Shown: in pieces, positions 1 through 9,400 of the stretch
Position numbering within the stretch: position 1 is the stretch's first letter
Layout: each line of letters opens with the position of its first letter
Origin: Myxococcota bacterium
Lineage (GTDB): Bacteria > Myxococcota_A > UBA796 > CAJQPC01
Reading direction: 5' to 3'
Assembly: GCA_023150845.1 (NCBI GenBank)
Contig: JAKLKD010000009.1
Coordinates: forward strand, 1-62,183
Length of the DNA: 62,183 nt
The notes under the pieces: generated by a model
Database searches by the model: none
Seen by the model: the letters and a program-made list of their open reading frames with translations, nothing else
What the model was told of the DNA's origin: nothing
Translations under genes and position numbers: made by a program

Positions 1-3000
1 CCCCCTTAAAATCCCGCTCAGCGGCCTTCTCTCTGGGCGTGACGCTCCAGAACCACGACTCGATGAACGTCTTACCGCCGCCAATGCGCTCCTCTAAGCT
101 CTTGAGATCGTGGTTCACCCGCACCTTGGGATCTTCCGGCCCGGTGAGGTGCATCAAGCCCTTGGGGTCCACGAAGATGAGCCACTGCTTCTCCCCCTTG
201 ATCACCCACACCAAGAAGTCGGGGTAGAACCGCCCGCCGACGTACAGGCCCAGGCCCGACTTGGCGATGTTGCGCAGCACCACCACCTCCCCGTCGCCGA
301 TGGCGGCCACGCCTTCGGGGGTCTTGAGGTAGCCCTGCAGCCGCTCAATGAAGTCTTGCTCCCCGTCGTTGAGCGCCACGGGCCGCACGCTGATCTCTTG
401 TTTGTCGCCGCGCTGGCACAAGAGCGGATGAAACAGGCTCGGCGGGTGCACCAGGGCGCTCGTGCTGTAGCCGCCCAGGGGCAGCGAGCGCTGCGCTTCG
501 CCGTCGATGGCCTCCTGAATGTCGTTCACCCACTGGTTGGCGACCGCCCGGAGCGCCTCGGGCACGGTGAGCTGGTAGCGCGCCTTGCCCTCGCTGAACC
601 CCTCAAAGACCAAGGCGTCCTGGCGCGCCTTGGGCAAGGCCTCCATGGTCGTGAGCTCGCTGTGCGCCGTGAGCCACCGGCCCCGCACATGCTCGATGAG
701 CGCCTTGGCGTAGCCGACGACGAGCCGCTCGGCGATCTCTTGCCACAGGCCGAGGTGCTGCAGGCCCTGGACCTCGCCGGGCTGGAGATACCGCGCGGGC
801 AGGCGCACGGTGAAGTGGCCCCGCTTGGCCGTGAGCAAGGCCGCGGTCAGCGGCATCCGCTCCTTCGTCTCAGGGTGCTGAACGAGGCGCGGCATGACCA
901 GGTTCAGCGGCCTGACCGCGTCGCCGCGCGCCTTGCCCTTGAGCTCCAGGAGCCGCTGGTACAAGGCGTCATGGTCCACAAACAGCGGGATCAGGCCGAG
1001 GTCACCTGAGGTGGCCGTGGCCGCCGCCACCGCGGCGTCACCGGCCTGCTGCACCCGGGGGGTGAAGTCAACGGTGATGTGGGGGGCCTTGTCGGGCGGC
1101 GCGAGCTGCGGCGGGATCTCCGCCCACGGGTCGAGGCTCACGGTCAAGGCCGCCAAGAACGCCTCGTGGGGGGGCTCCTGGGGTACCCGCAGCCCCACGA
1201 ACGGGCGCCGGGCGCGCACGGGCACGGTCAGCTCCAAGGTGGGCGGCGGCGCTTCAGCCTCGCCCCCGGTGACCTCCTCCACGATGGTCTTAAAGTCTTT
1301 GAGGTAGTCGGCGTTCACGGCGAAGACGTTGAGCGTCTCCACCACCCGCAGCACCGACTCTTCGCTGCCCACCACGTCGTTCTTGCCCTCCGACCACGGG
1401 CCGCTGAACCGCTTGAGGCGCTCACCTTTGCCCTTGAGGCGCACGCCGCGCCCGAAGAGCTGGATCACCTGGGTGCCCTCCGCCCGACCGATGTTGAGCA
1501 GGCCGATCTGCGACACACGCCAGCTCGACCAGCCCTCGGTGAACTTGCGGCTGCCCACCAGCATCGTCAGCGGGCAGTCCTCACGCTTGAGCGTCTTGAA
1601 CAGGCTGCCCCCGGCGAACCGGCTGGTGTCCAGGCGCACGCGGCCCTGGTCTTGGGCCTCCAAGCCCTCCACCAAGGCCACGAGCCGCTTGGGCTCGCCG
1701 ACGTTGATCACCCCGAAGGGCTCCCCGCCCGCCACCCGCACGCTCACCTCCCCCGTGGCGTCCTTGTGGGTGAGCACGTCCAAGAGCACGGGCCCCGGCC
1801 CCGGCGCGCGAAACACCCGCCGCAGCAGCTCGGCGTGGACGGTCTTGGGGTCGCGGTTGGGCAGCTCCCGGAACCAGGTCTGAAACACGTCCTCGTCTTT
1901 TTTGGTGAGCAGCCCCGCCCGCCCGTTGAGCACGTCCCCCAGCGTCTTGAGCGCGACGGCGTCCCCGCTGCACAGGCGCCCGAAGAAGGTCAGCACCCGC
2001 ACGATGTCGGTCTGCTCGGCGGGGTCGAGCGTCTTGGGATCGTCCTGGGCGTTGCCCACCACGGTGCTCCCGGCGAACAACATGAGCGGCCGGGCGATGT
2101 TGTGCTCCTTCATCCAGGCGCCGTGAAGCTCAAACATGAGGAGCTGCTGGAAGAACGCGACGATGGCGGCGGTGTAGTAGTCGTCCTGGGCCTGGGGCGC
2201 GGTGTCGCCCTTGTCTTGCAGGTTGAGCACCCGGTAGTGTTTGCCGTACCCGTCGCCGTGAAAGCGGGGGTAGCTGTAGTCGATGAACACTGACCGGGCG
2301 TAATGATTGAACATCTCCGTCCCCTTCGCGGCCTGCTCGAAGGTGGCGGAGTACTCCATCACCAGGCCCTTCTGGCTCAGCGCCTCGCGGATCTGCCGCC
2401 ACTTACCATCGGCGTTCGTCGAGCCCCGGTGGCCCTCGTCTACGAGCACGAGGTTTCGGCCCTCAAACATCTCCGGCGGCACCGTGGACGGCCCGGCGGC
2501 GCCGCCGGGCACGGTGAGCTGGTGGATGCTCATCCCCAACAGCGCGTCCTCGCCGTCCACCACCCGATCAAAGAGCTGGCCCTTCACGAAGGGGCGCACG
2601 ATCACGCCTAGCCGCTGGGCCTCGGCGACGTGCTGCTCGACGAGGCCGCTGTTCGGGGCGAGCAAGATCACCCGCTGAGGCGGCTGCAGCTCCACGGCGT
2701 GGGGGCGCCGCTCCAGGTTCTGCTCCGCGTAGCGCCGGGAGTACAAGAGCGCCTGCAGCCGGTTGGCGTGCAGCACCAAGGTCTTGCCCGAGCCCGTGGC
2801 CTGCCAGCAACACAGGCGCATGAGGTCTCTCTCTTCAAGGGGCGGCAAGAGGCCCAGCTCCGCCTTGCCCCGCGTCGCCCCCTTGCCCTTCCCGGCGCGG
2901 GCCTGCCGCTCCTGGGCCCGGTTGTGCTCGGCGATGGTCTGGTTGAGCGCCGCGAGGAGCCCTTCCCGGTCGCGGTACAGGGCGTCGAGCGCGATCCCCG

Positions 3001-3298
3001 CCAGCAGCAGCGAGAGGTATTGGAAGTACAGCCAGCGCGGCCCGCCCAGGCGCGTGGTGATGCCCACGAGGTCGGCGTCCAGCGCGCGCAGCGCCTCGTT
3101 GGTCAAGAAGCGGTCGGGCTCCCCGCGCAGGCGCAGGGCGAGGAGCGGCTCCAAGAACGGGCTCTGCTCGCCCCACTCCGCGCCCTCGGCCTCCTTGAGC
3201 CGGACGAGCACGTCCTGCCGGGTCCACAGCTCAGGCACCCCCAGGCGATAGAAGAGCCACCGCTGCAGGATGAGGCTCTGCCGAAAGACGCTGGCCAT
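1..3298 (-). CDS. res: Type III-like restriction endonuclease subunit (Res), C-terminus beyond window
   Basis: The frame is open from the ATG at 3298 to the left edge (at least 1099 residues) and has no stop in the window. It shows an SF2 helicase core: Walker A QATGSGKT (about 166-173), DEGH box (287-290), YSATF, and GRGVR (616-620). A PD-(D/E)xK-like nuclease motif follows, with YPDF at about 1025-1028 and VDPKG at about 1043-1047, so Asp takes the usual Glu/Asp position. These are the parts of an ATP-dependent Res subunit that translocates on and cuts DNA together with Mod. It starts 3 nt after the mod stop with GAGGAGGG upstream, so the two genes are translationally coupled. GC is high throughout, unlike the middle of mod. 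Confidence 0.9.
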   Translation of the reverse strand, partial: MASVFRQSLILQRWLFYRLGVPELWTRQDVLVRLKEAEGAEWGEQSPFLEPLLALRLRGEPDRFLTNEALRALDADLVGITTRLGGPRWLYFQYLSLLLAGIALDALYRDREGLLAALNQTIAEHNRAQERQARAGKGKGATRGKAELGLLPPLEERDLMRLCCWQATGSGKTLVLHANRLQALLYSRRYAEQNLERRPHAVELQPPQRVILLAPNSGLVEQHVAEAQRLGVIVRPFVKGQLFDRVVDGEDALLGMSIHQLTVPGGAAGPSTVPPEMFEGRNLVLVDEGHRGSTNADGKWRQIREALSQKGLVMEYSATFEQAAKGTEMFNHYARSVFIDYSYPRFHGDGYGKHYRVLNLQDKGDTAPQAQDDYYTAAIVAFFQQLLMFELHGAWMKEHNIARPLMLFAGSTVVGNAQDDPKTLDPAEQTDIVRVLTFFGRLCSGDAVALKTLGDVLNGRAGLLTKKDEDVFQTWFRELPNRDPKTVHAELLRRVFRAPGPGPVLLDVLTHKDATGEVSVRVAGGEPFGVINVGEPKRLVALVEGLEAQDQGRVRLDTSRFAGGSLFKTLKREDCPLTMLVGSRKFTEGWSSWRVSQIGLLNIGRAEGTQVIQLFGRGVRLKGKGERLKRFSGPWSEGKNDVVGSEESVLRVVETLNVFAVNADYLKDFKTIVEEVTGGEAEAPPPTLELTVPVRARRPFVGLRVPQEPPHEAFLAALTVSLDPWAEIPPQLAPPDKAPHITVDFTPRVQQAGDAAVAAATATSGDLGLIPLFVDHDALYQRLLELKGKARGDAVRPLNLVMPRLVQHPETKERMPLTAALLTAKRGHFTVRLPARYLQPGEVQGLQHLGLWQEIAERLVVGYAKALIEHVRGRWLTAHSELTTMEALPKARQDALVFEGFSEGKARYQLTVPEALRAVANQWVNDIQEAIDGEAQRSLPLGGYSTSALVHPPSLFHPLLCQRGDKQEISVRPVALNDGEQDFIERLQGYLKTPEGVAAIGDGEVVVLRNIAKSGLGLYVGGRFYPDFLVWVIKGEKQWLIFVDPKGLMHLTGPEDPKVRVNHDLKSLEERIGGGKTFIESWFWSVTPREKAAERDFKG

Positions 3299-3301
3299 GC
3301 C

Positions 3302-6300
3302 TCAGCCCTCCTCAGCGACGTCAAACATGCGCCGCTGAAACTCAGGCTCCAGGGGTGTCCAGGGCTCATCCTCAGCCCACAGCCGCGAGAAGCTGGCGTC
3401 GCCGTTCACATACCGCGCGCTCGCCGGGCCGATGACGTCGTCCGCCCGAGCGCGCAGGCCCTTGAGCCAAGACACCAGGGTCTCCTCCTTCACCGCCACG
3501 GTGTCCCACCACAAGACCACCAAGGGGGTGGTCCAGTCCGCGCCGTCGCGCACCACGCCAGAGACGAGCACGGCCTGCTGCCCGTCGTTGGTCATGGACC
3601 ACATCCGCCGCACCCGCAGGCCGAGGAGCAGGTTGAAGGTCTCGACCATGTCCACGGGCTGCTCCTGCAAGGCCACACCGCCGCGCCCGTCGGGGCGGGG
3701 GGCCAGGGCCTTGAGCGTGGCGTGGAATGGCCGGTCAAACCGCTCGCTCTGCAGCCGGGAGGCGCGGGACTCAAGCGCTAGCTGGTATTTGAGCAGGTAA
3801 CGCTCGCCCAAGGGGGTCGGCTGGCCGTCCTTGTCAAACAGCGCGGCCTCGGCGGCGGCGTCGCGGCGGAGCGTGATGTTCTCTAAGGTGTCGTCGTAAG
3901 ACTCCAGGCGCAGGATCTTGTACAGCGCGCTCACCCCTTTGCGGTCCACGGGGGCGCCGTCCTTCCAGTCCTTTGAGTACGTCGCCTTGAGCACCCGGGG
4001 CACGAGCACCGTGTCGAAGTGGTCGCCCATCTCGACGAGGACAAAGCGCCGATCCCCGCCGTCTTCGCGGTTGAGGTTGATCACGGCGTGGCCGGTGGTG
4101 CCGGATCCGGCGAAGTAGTCGAGAATCGTTCCGTCCGGGGTGTCGAGCAATGCGATCCGAATGCAGTCTGAGACTGTGTTGATCGACTTGGGGAAGGAAA
4201 ATCCGGTGATTCCCATGTTGGTAAGCAGGTTACTTCCGTATTCGGCTGCATTGTATGCTGCATCAGCCCACAGCGTCCTGAAGCCCTCTTCGGACTTGCG
4301 TAGATACGGCACTAACCGTCCATCACGACCCGAGCGAAACTCCAGTTTGTCCTTGACTGCGATCAGTGAGGAACCTTTGTAGCGCCACTTTCGTTCGCCG
4401 CCCTCCGAGTCAATGGGCCAGAGCTCGTGTTCACCAGACGGCATCAGAATGTCTGCCGCTAGTGGGTGGAAGTCGTTTGCGGGCGGTTGGCCAACGCGGA
4501 CGAGCACCCCATCCTTAACATAGAGCGGGTAGAACATCTGATAGCCTTCTTCCCGAAGGGATACAGATCCGGTCTTCATTAGGGGCTTTGCTTTGTCTTC
4601 ATCCAACTGCCGCAACGGAATCTCGGCGTTCGAGGGCGTCACAAAATAGCTGTATTCATGGGTGTAAGAGAATCCAGACCCTTGAATTCCGCGAGGATTA
4701 TGTTGGATGGCAACACAGGTGATATCAGATGAAACGAAAGTTTCCTCAAGCAGCAGACCCAGGTGATCTCGTTCATTCTCATCAATCGCGATCACGAATG
4801 CGCCGTCCGACTTCAGAAGTTTTGCGCCAGCTTCAATGCGCGTCTGCATCATCGTCAACCATGCAGCGTGCTTGAAGGTGTTCTTGTAGAGTATTTCGCT
4901 GGTCTTCGAATTGTACGGTGGATCAATGTAGATCGCATCTACGGACTGTTCGGCCAGCTTGAGAATCTCAAGTGCTTGGTTGTTCTCCGATCTGATCAGC
5001 ACATTTGTGCCTTGGGAGAGGTTGACGGCGCTAAGTATTTTGAACATGGTGCCACGACTGAACAACCCCGTCTCCACCACCAGCCCCATGTTCTGCTCCA
5101 GAAACTCCACCGTCACCGTGTCGGCCTCGCCGCCGCCGCGGGAGAACAGGTCGGGGGCCAAGGCGTCGATCTTGAACAGCTCCTTCCACCGCCGCACCTG
5201 GGCCTTGTTCTGGGCGATCTCCGGCCACAGCGCCCGGGGCACACGGTCCAGCGTGATCGCCCAGTCTGCGCGTAACACAAACTTCTTCTTCAAGAACAGG
5301 CGGCGCTGGAACTCCTCAAGCTGGTGTAACCAGTCGATGAGCTTCACCGCGAGGCGCCGCAGGGCGCGCACCTTGACCACACGCTTGCGCAGGGTGTCCT
5401 CGCTCACCGTGTCGATGTGGTCGAGGTCAAACAGCTCGTTCTTGATGAAGAAGTCGAGCTCCCGGCGCAAGAAGCGGCCGAGGTTCTTATGGATGAAGAA
5501 GTCGGCGGTGTTCTGCTTGGTGTAGCGCCGCAGGTGGCGGTGAAGCGTGGTCTCGGCGTCCTTCTCGGGGCCCGCGGGGCGGAGGAGCGCGGCCCGCCAC
5601 GCCGGGGACGCCGCGGCGAGCAGAGCCTCGGCGATGTGCCCATTGAGCAGCTCTTGTTTGGGCGCGCGGCCAGCGTCGGCGGGGGCCTCGGCCTCGGGCT
5701 CGGCCTTCTTGCGGCCCTTGGCCTTGGGCGGCGCGGCGGCGGCGGGCGGGGCGTAGGGGGCATACCGCAGGCGCAGGATAAGGTCGTCGCCCTCGGCCAC
5801 CACGTCGGGCTGGCCGTCGTCCGCCAACATGAAGCGGCGCTTGTTGGCGTCGGCGGCCTTCACGTTGTCGCGGTCGGACACCGCGGAGACGAGCTTGATC
5901 ACCAGGCGACCAGGGAAGTGGGGCTCCTTCACCACCATGTCGTTCAAGAACAGGCTCGACTTCACATAGTACTGGTCTCGGTTGGCCCAGTGCAGGGCCA
6001 CCTCGGAGCCGTCGTAAGGGATGGCGTACTGGTCGCGGTTGTAGCGGGGGGCGGCGATGAAGTCCCCCTCGTCCCAATAGCGGGCGAAGAAGGTGTACAG
6101 CGACTCAAACACCTCCTGGGCGAGCTGCCCGGGCTCGATGGCCCCGGCGAGCTGCTCGGTGAGCGTCTTGTACCGGCTGGAGGCGTAGATCTCGTCGTAG
6201 GTCATCCCGAGCTTGAGCGAGCCGCTCACAAAGTCCGCCACGGCGGCTTTGGCGGCCTCGTGGCTGCGCGCGCCCGAGGCCAGGAGCTCCGCCCCCACCT

Positions 6301-6457
6301 CTCCGGCCAAGGTGTCGAGAAACCGCGAGAGCTCCTCTCGCCGCAGGGCGAGGATCTTGTAGATGCCGAAGTCAAGCCTCGCGGCGTCGTCAAGCTGCAG
6401 AAGCTCAGTGAGCAGGGTCTTGAGCTGCTGCTCGGCGGCGGTGGGGTCGGTGGGCAT
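3302..6457 (-). CDS. mod: Type III-like restriction-modification DNA methyltransferase (Mod)
   Basis: This 1051-residue protein has the beta-class N6-adenine methyltransferase order: catalytic DPPYNS at about 512-517, then a long recognition region, then the AdoMet motif FAGSGTTG at about 782-789. I chose the ATG at 6457 (MPTDPTAAEQQ) over an upstream ATG at 6499 because AGGAG lies 8 nt before it. The N-terminal roughly 450 residues are an extended charged region, as in large Mod proteins. DNA for residues of about 470-780 (roughly 4117-5045) has much lower GC than the flanks (30 of 60 bases at 4141-4200), consistent with an exchanged target-recognition domain. It is first in the mod-res operon. 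The target sequence cannot be told from the sequence. Confidence 0.93.
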   Translation of the reverse strand: MPTDPTAAEQQLKTLLTELLQLDDAARLDFGIYKILALRREELSRFLDTLAGEVGAELLASGARSHEAAKAAVADFVSGSLKLGMTYDEIYASSRYKTLTEQLAGAIEPGQLAQEVFESLYTFFARYWDEGDFIAAPRYNRDQYAIPYDGSEVALHWANRDQYYVKSSLFLNDMVVKEPHFPGRLVIKLVSAVSDRDNVKAADANKRRFMLADDGQPDVVAEGDDLILRLRYAPYAPPAAAAPPKAKGRKKAEPEAEAPADAGRAPKQELLNGHIAEALLAAASPAWRAALLRPAGPEKDAETTLHRHLRRYTKQNTADFFIHKNLGRFLRRELDFFIKNELFDLDHIDTVSEDTLRKRVVKVRALRRLAVKLIDWLHQLEEFQRRLFLKKKFVLRADWAITLDRVPRALWPEIAQNKAQVRRWKELFKIDALAPDLFSRGGGEADTVTVEFLEQNMGLVVETGLFSRGTMFKILSAVNLSQGTNVLIRSENNQALEILKLAEQSVDAIYIDPPYNSKTSEILYKNTFKHAAWLTMMQTRIEAGAKLLKSDGAFVIAIDENERDHLGLLLEETFVSSDITCVAIQHNPRGIQGSGFSYTHEYSYFVTPSNAEIPLRQLDEDKAKPLMKTGSVSLREEGYQMFYPLYVKDGVLVRVGQPPANDFHPLAADILMPSGEHELWPIDSEGGERKWRYKGSSLIAVKDKLEFRSGRDGRLVPYLRKSEEGFRTLWADAAYNAAEYGSNLLTNMGITGFSFPKSINTVSDCIRIALLDTPDGTILDYFAGSGTTGHAVINLNREDGGDRRFVLVEMGDHFDTVLVPRVLKATYSKDWKDGAPVDRKGVSALYKILRLESYDDTLENITLRRDAAAEAALFDKDGQPTPLGERYLLKYQLALESRASRLQSERFDRPFHATLKALAPRPDGRGGVALQEQPVDMVETFNLLLGLRVRRMWSMTNDGQQAVLVSGVVRDGADWTTPLVVLWWDTVAVKEETLVSWLKGLRARADDVIGPASARYVNGDASFSRLWAEDEPWTPLEPEFQRRMFDVAEEG

Positions 6458-7110
6458 CGGTGAGGCTCCTGAGCGCGGTCGAAGGAAGAGTGCGCGCACT
6501 TAATGGTGGCAAGTGAGGGTGAGCAAGGCGCCTGCGCGTTTTGTGGCGTCGGCGCTGACGCCCGCGCGCCTCTAGACGGCCTGCGCCTCGCCGTTGACCA
6601 CGAAGGGGTGAGGGCGAACGGCGGGGCATCGTGAGCAGCGCGCGTGGCCCCTCCGCGCGTGTCGCCAACGGCCAAGCCCCGCTCGGCCCGATCGTCCGTG
6701 GCCGTGCGCCAGAACGACCGATCCAGGATCCAGATCGCCCGTGGTCGGACGCCATAACGAAGGATCCAAGATCCAGATCGCCCGTGGCTGGGCCCCAGAA
6801 CGACCGATCCAAGATCCAGATCGTTCGTTGTCTGGCGCCAGAACGGCCGATTCAGAATCTAGATCGTCCGTTGCCGGGCGCCAGAACGACCGATTCAGGA
6901 TCCAGATCGCCCGTGACCGGCCCCGGCAACGGGCGATTCACTGCCGAGCGGGCCAAGGCGCTGCGCGGGCGCTCGCGCGTCCGCAGCGGTGGCCCTAGGA
7001 GGACGCACCAGACGGCAAAGCGTCGAGATCCAGAGCCCCCGCTTGCGGATCCTCCAATGGCTGAGGTAAGCTCCGCAGGATCCAAATTCACCCAACCGGA
7101 GCACGGCACG
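6458..7110. other. Intergenic region between divergent mod-res operon and unknown gene
   Basis: About 650 bp without a convincing gene. It should hold the mod promoter on the left and a promoter for the gene at 7111 on the right. The centre is the 43-bp tandem repeat block. A frame on the plus strand stays open through the repeats into the gene at 7111, but the repeat unit is not a multiple of three and the translation of this stretch has no family-like features, so I treat it as non-coding. Confidence 0.6.
6709..6923. repeat. Five tandem degenerate 43-bp repeats
   Basis: Units start at 6709, 6752, 6795, 6838 and 6881, each exactly 43 bp, with partial units on both sides. The typical opening is CCAGAACGACCGATCCAGG followed by ATCCAGATCGCCCGT and a GC-rich tail. 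Within a unit CGACC near the start can pair with GGTCG near the end, and GATC-rich words recur. Units differ by substitutions but not by length, which argues for constrained spacing. They have no conserved repeat alternating with unique spacer, so this is not a CRISPR array. Confidence 0.9.
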
Positions 7111-7761
7111 ATGCAGACCTTAAGCCCCGCCTCAAGCCCCCAGAAGATCTTCCGCGCGCTGCGCTTCTCGCTGCGGAGGCTGGCGCCCCGCCCCGAGGCG
7201 TTCGATCTTCACGCCAAGATCACGCCGTACTTCACTACGCTGCAGACCCGCCTCTCCGCCCAAGACGCCGCCCACGACGCGCGGCTGGACGCCAGCGCCG
7301 AGCTCTTTGTCCTCGACGACGACGTCGACGTCTTCATGGCCGAGGTGGTGGCCCGGGCGCTCTTGTGTGTGAGCCGGGATCGCAGGCACCCGAGCTTCAT
7401 CGCGGCCTTTCCTACGCCCCCGTCCGACGCCGCCAATGACCTCGCGTCCGACGCCCAGAGCCGGTATGTGCGCACCGCCATCGCCGCGCTGCGGGCCGAC
7501 ACGGTCTTCGCCAGCATCAGCGCCGAGGTAGACGCCCTGGAGGTGAAACAAAACGCCCTGGAGGCCGGTCGCGCCAACCGCGACGCCCTGTGGGACGCCG
7601 AGCAGCTCACCCGGCAGCAGACCCTCGCCGCCGCCGAGGCCGCGCGCCTGGCCTTCAACACCATCGCCCCCAGCGTCAAGCTCCTCTACCCCGGGCGCCG
7701 GGGCCTCCTGCGCAGCTTCTTCTTGCGGGAGGAGAAGGAGCCGAACAAGGCGGCGGAGTAG
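7111..7761 (+). CDS. Hypothetical protein, 216 residues
   Basis: I do not recognise a family. The ATG at 7111 follows the repeat block and has CGGAG about 9 nt upstream; codon third positions become strongly GC-biased from here on. The product (MQTLSPASSPQKIF...) is mostly helical by composition. It has an acidic patch VLDDDVDVFM near residue 70 and an Ala-rich, coiled-coil-like stretch around 140-190, and ends in a basic segment plus EEKEPNKAAE. No signal peptide or membrane segment is visible, so it is probably cytoplasmic. It is divergent from mod-res; any role in that system is untested. Confidence 0.65.
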   Translation: MQTLSPASSPQKIFRALRFSLRRLAPRPEAFDLHAKITPYFTTLQTRLSAQDAAHDARLDASAELFVLDDDVDVFMAEVVARALLCVSRDRRHPSFIAAFPTPPSDAANDLASDAQSRYVRTAIAALRADTVFASISAEVDALEVKQNALEAGRANRDALWDAEQLTRQQTLAAAEAARLAFNTIAPSVKLLYPGRRGLLRSFFLREEKEPNKAAE

Positions 7762-7951
7762 CCGTCGCGGGGGCGCAGGGCGGTGTGCCCCCCCCGGGAC
7801 CAGGGGACGAGTCCGGGGGGCAGGCGCGGGCGCGCGGGCGCATAAAGTCCTAGGCGCGCTCCAACGCTCCACACCGCCCCCGAAGAACGTCGCTGCCAGA
7901 ACAAGACCAGTCCGGAGATCTCCTTGCGCCAACCCCGCCGACGAGTCGACA

Positions 7952-8275
7952 ATGCGCGCCTCACCCGAAGACACCCTCCGAGCGACCCCGTGGAGTGATG
8001 TGGCCCTCCTGGGGCTCTCGTGGGAGGAGGACGGGCGTGACCTGCAGCTCCGCGTGCTGCTTCCGGGCGTCGGCGCCGACCGTGAGCGTGTGATCGTGCT
8101 TCGATGGGCGAGCGACGTGGTGGTGAGGCTCGAAGGGCTCGGAGGCCCTCCGCTCACCTGGGAGACCACCTTTGAGCGTGAGCAAAGCGGGCGGTGGGCC
8201 GTCTTGTTTGACTTCGCCTCCGCCGGAGAGCTCCGGTGCTCGTTCGCTGAGCTGGAGGTCATCAAGCCCGGATGA
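7952..8275 (+). CDS. Hypothetical small beta-rich protein, 107 residues
   Basis: Not recognised. The composition suggests alternating beta strands (LQLRVLLPG, ERVIVLRW, DVVVRLEGL, GRWAVLFDFASAGELRCSF), compatible with a compact beta fold such as those of small immunity or adaptor proteins. There is no signal peptide or transmembrane helix. GC bias at third codon positions supports coding. The Shine-Dalgarno sequence before the ATG at 7952 is weak. It sits 190 bp after the previous gene, with no operon partner. Function unknown. Confidence 0.6.
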   Translation: MRASPEDTLRATPWSDVALLGLSWEEDGRDLQLRVLLPGVGADRERVIVLRWASDVVVRLEGLGGPPLTWETTFEREQSGRWAVLFDFASAGELRCSFAELEVIKPG

Positions 8276-8485
8276 GGCGCTCTCAAACGTCTCGCTCCGG
8301 CGAAGACCCGGGCGCTCATGCCAAGGCGGAGCGAGGCCCCATAGGCGCCGCAGGGCAGACGATCTGGCCCCAGCGTGCGCCAAGGGGAGCGGACGGGTCG
8401 GCGTGACGAGGCCGAAGGCCACGCGGGATGCGCGCTTGTGCCCTTCGCGTGAGGCGCCCGACACGAGTCGTGCTCGCCGCCCCGC

Positions 8486-9337
8486 CTACTCCTTCGCCGC
8501 CGCCCGGGCGCAGAGCACCACGCCGACGCCTACGGCCAGGGCGCCGAGGCCCTGCTCGACGCCGATGGACTCGCCCAGGACGAGCCAGGCCAGGATCGTC
8601 GAGCCGACGGGCTGGGCGAGCAGCGCCAGGGCCGCGAAGGTCGAGCGCAGGTAACGGAGGCTCCACACCACGCAGCCCATGCCGAGGAGGTGGGTGATGA
8701 AGGCCGAGCCGAGGAAGGACCACCACGAGTTTGCCGGGTAGCCCAGCAGGGGGACGCTCATCACCAAGGCGTAGACGAGCAGGCTCACCAGGGCGCCCAG
8801 CGTCGCCATCGCCAAGGAGCCTAAGGTGGAGCAGCGCGCCCGGGACTCTTTCACCACGACGAGGTAGGCCGCGTAGGCGAAGCTGCCCAGGATGGCCAAG
8901 ACGTCGCCCCAGACCGCCTCCCCTTGGCCGAGGTCCGCCCGCACCACGAGGCCCGCGCCGCCCAATGCCACCGCCGCCGGGGCCCAGAAGCGCCAGCCCA
9001 GGCGCTCGCCTTGGGTGAGCCAGCTCCACAGGCCGATGCTCAAGGACGTCGTGTTCACGAGTAGGGTCGCGTTGGCGATGGAGGTCAAGGTCAGCGAGGT
9101 GTACCAGAGGGCGAGGTCCAAGGCGAAGAGCGCCCCGCCGATGAACAAGACCCAGCCGTCGCGGCCTCGGGGCAGCTCTCCCCGCGCGAGCGCCGCGCCC
9201 ACGAGGATCGGCGCGGCGAAGATCATGCGCCACAAGGCCACCATCACCGGGGGCGCCGGGGCGGCCAGGCGACCGAAGATCGCCGCCCAGGAGATGCCTA
9301 CGGCACCGATCAAGAACACGACGGCGACGCGGGACAT
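8486..9337 (-). CDS. EamA/DMT family transporter, ten-helix permease
   Basis: The 283-residue protein has about ten hydrophobic segments arranged as two EamA repeats, the usual length for the drug/metabolite transporter superfamily. It starts MSRVAVVFLIGAVGISWAAIFGRLA; the second repeat ends with QPVGSTILAWLVLGES near the C-terminus, a typical EamA signature. The ATG at 9337 has GGAG about 8 nt upstream, and longer upstream extensions look non-coding. It sits in the inner membrane and probably exports a small metabolite or amino acid; the substrate cannot be predicted. It is divergent from the barrel gene at 9401 with a 63-bp gap. Confidence 0.88.
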   Translation of the reverse strand: MSRVAVVFLIGAVGISWAAIFGRLAAPAPPVMVALWRMIFAAPILVGAALARGELPRGRDGWVLFIGGALFALDLALWYTSLTLTSIANATLLVNTTSLSIGLWSWLTQGERLGWRFWAPAAVALGGAGLVVRADLGQGEAVWGDVLAILGSFAYAAYLVVVKESRARCSTLGSLAMATLGALVSLLVYALVMSVPLLGYPANSWWSFLGSAFITHLLGMGCVVWSLRYLRSTFAALALLAQPVGSTILAWLVLGESIGVEQGLGALAVGVGVVLCARAAAKE

Positions 9338-9400
9338 GGGCGGGCTCCAGGGCTGACCTCGCCTATCCCGGCGCCCCGCGGGAGGATAGAGGGCCGGGCC

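Noticed and set aside
6709-6923. CRISPR array
   Set aside because: The whole 43-bp unit repeats without unique spacers.
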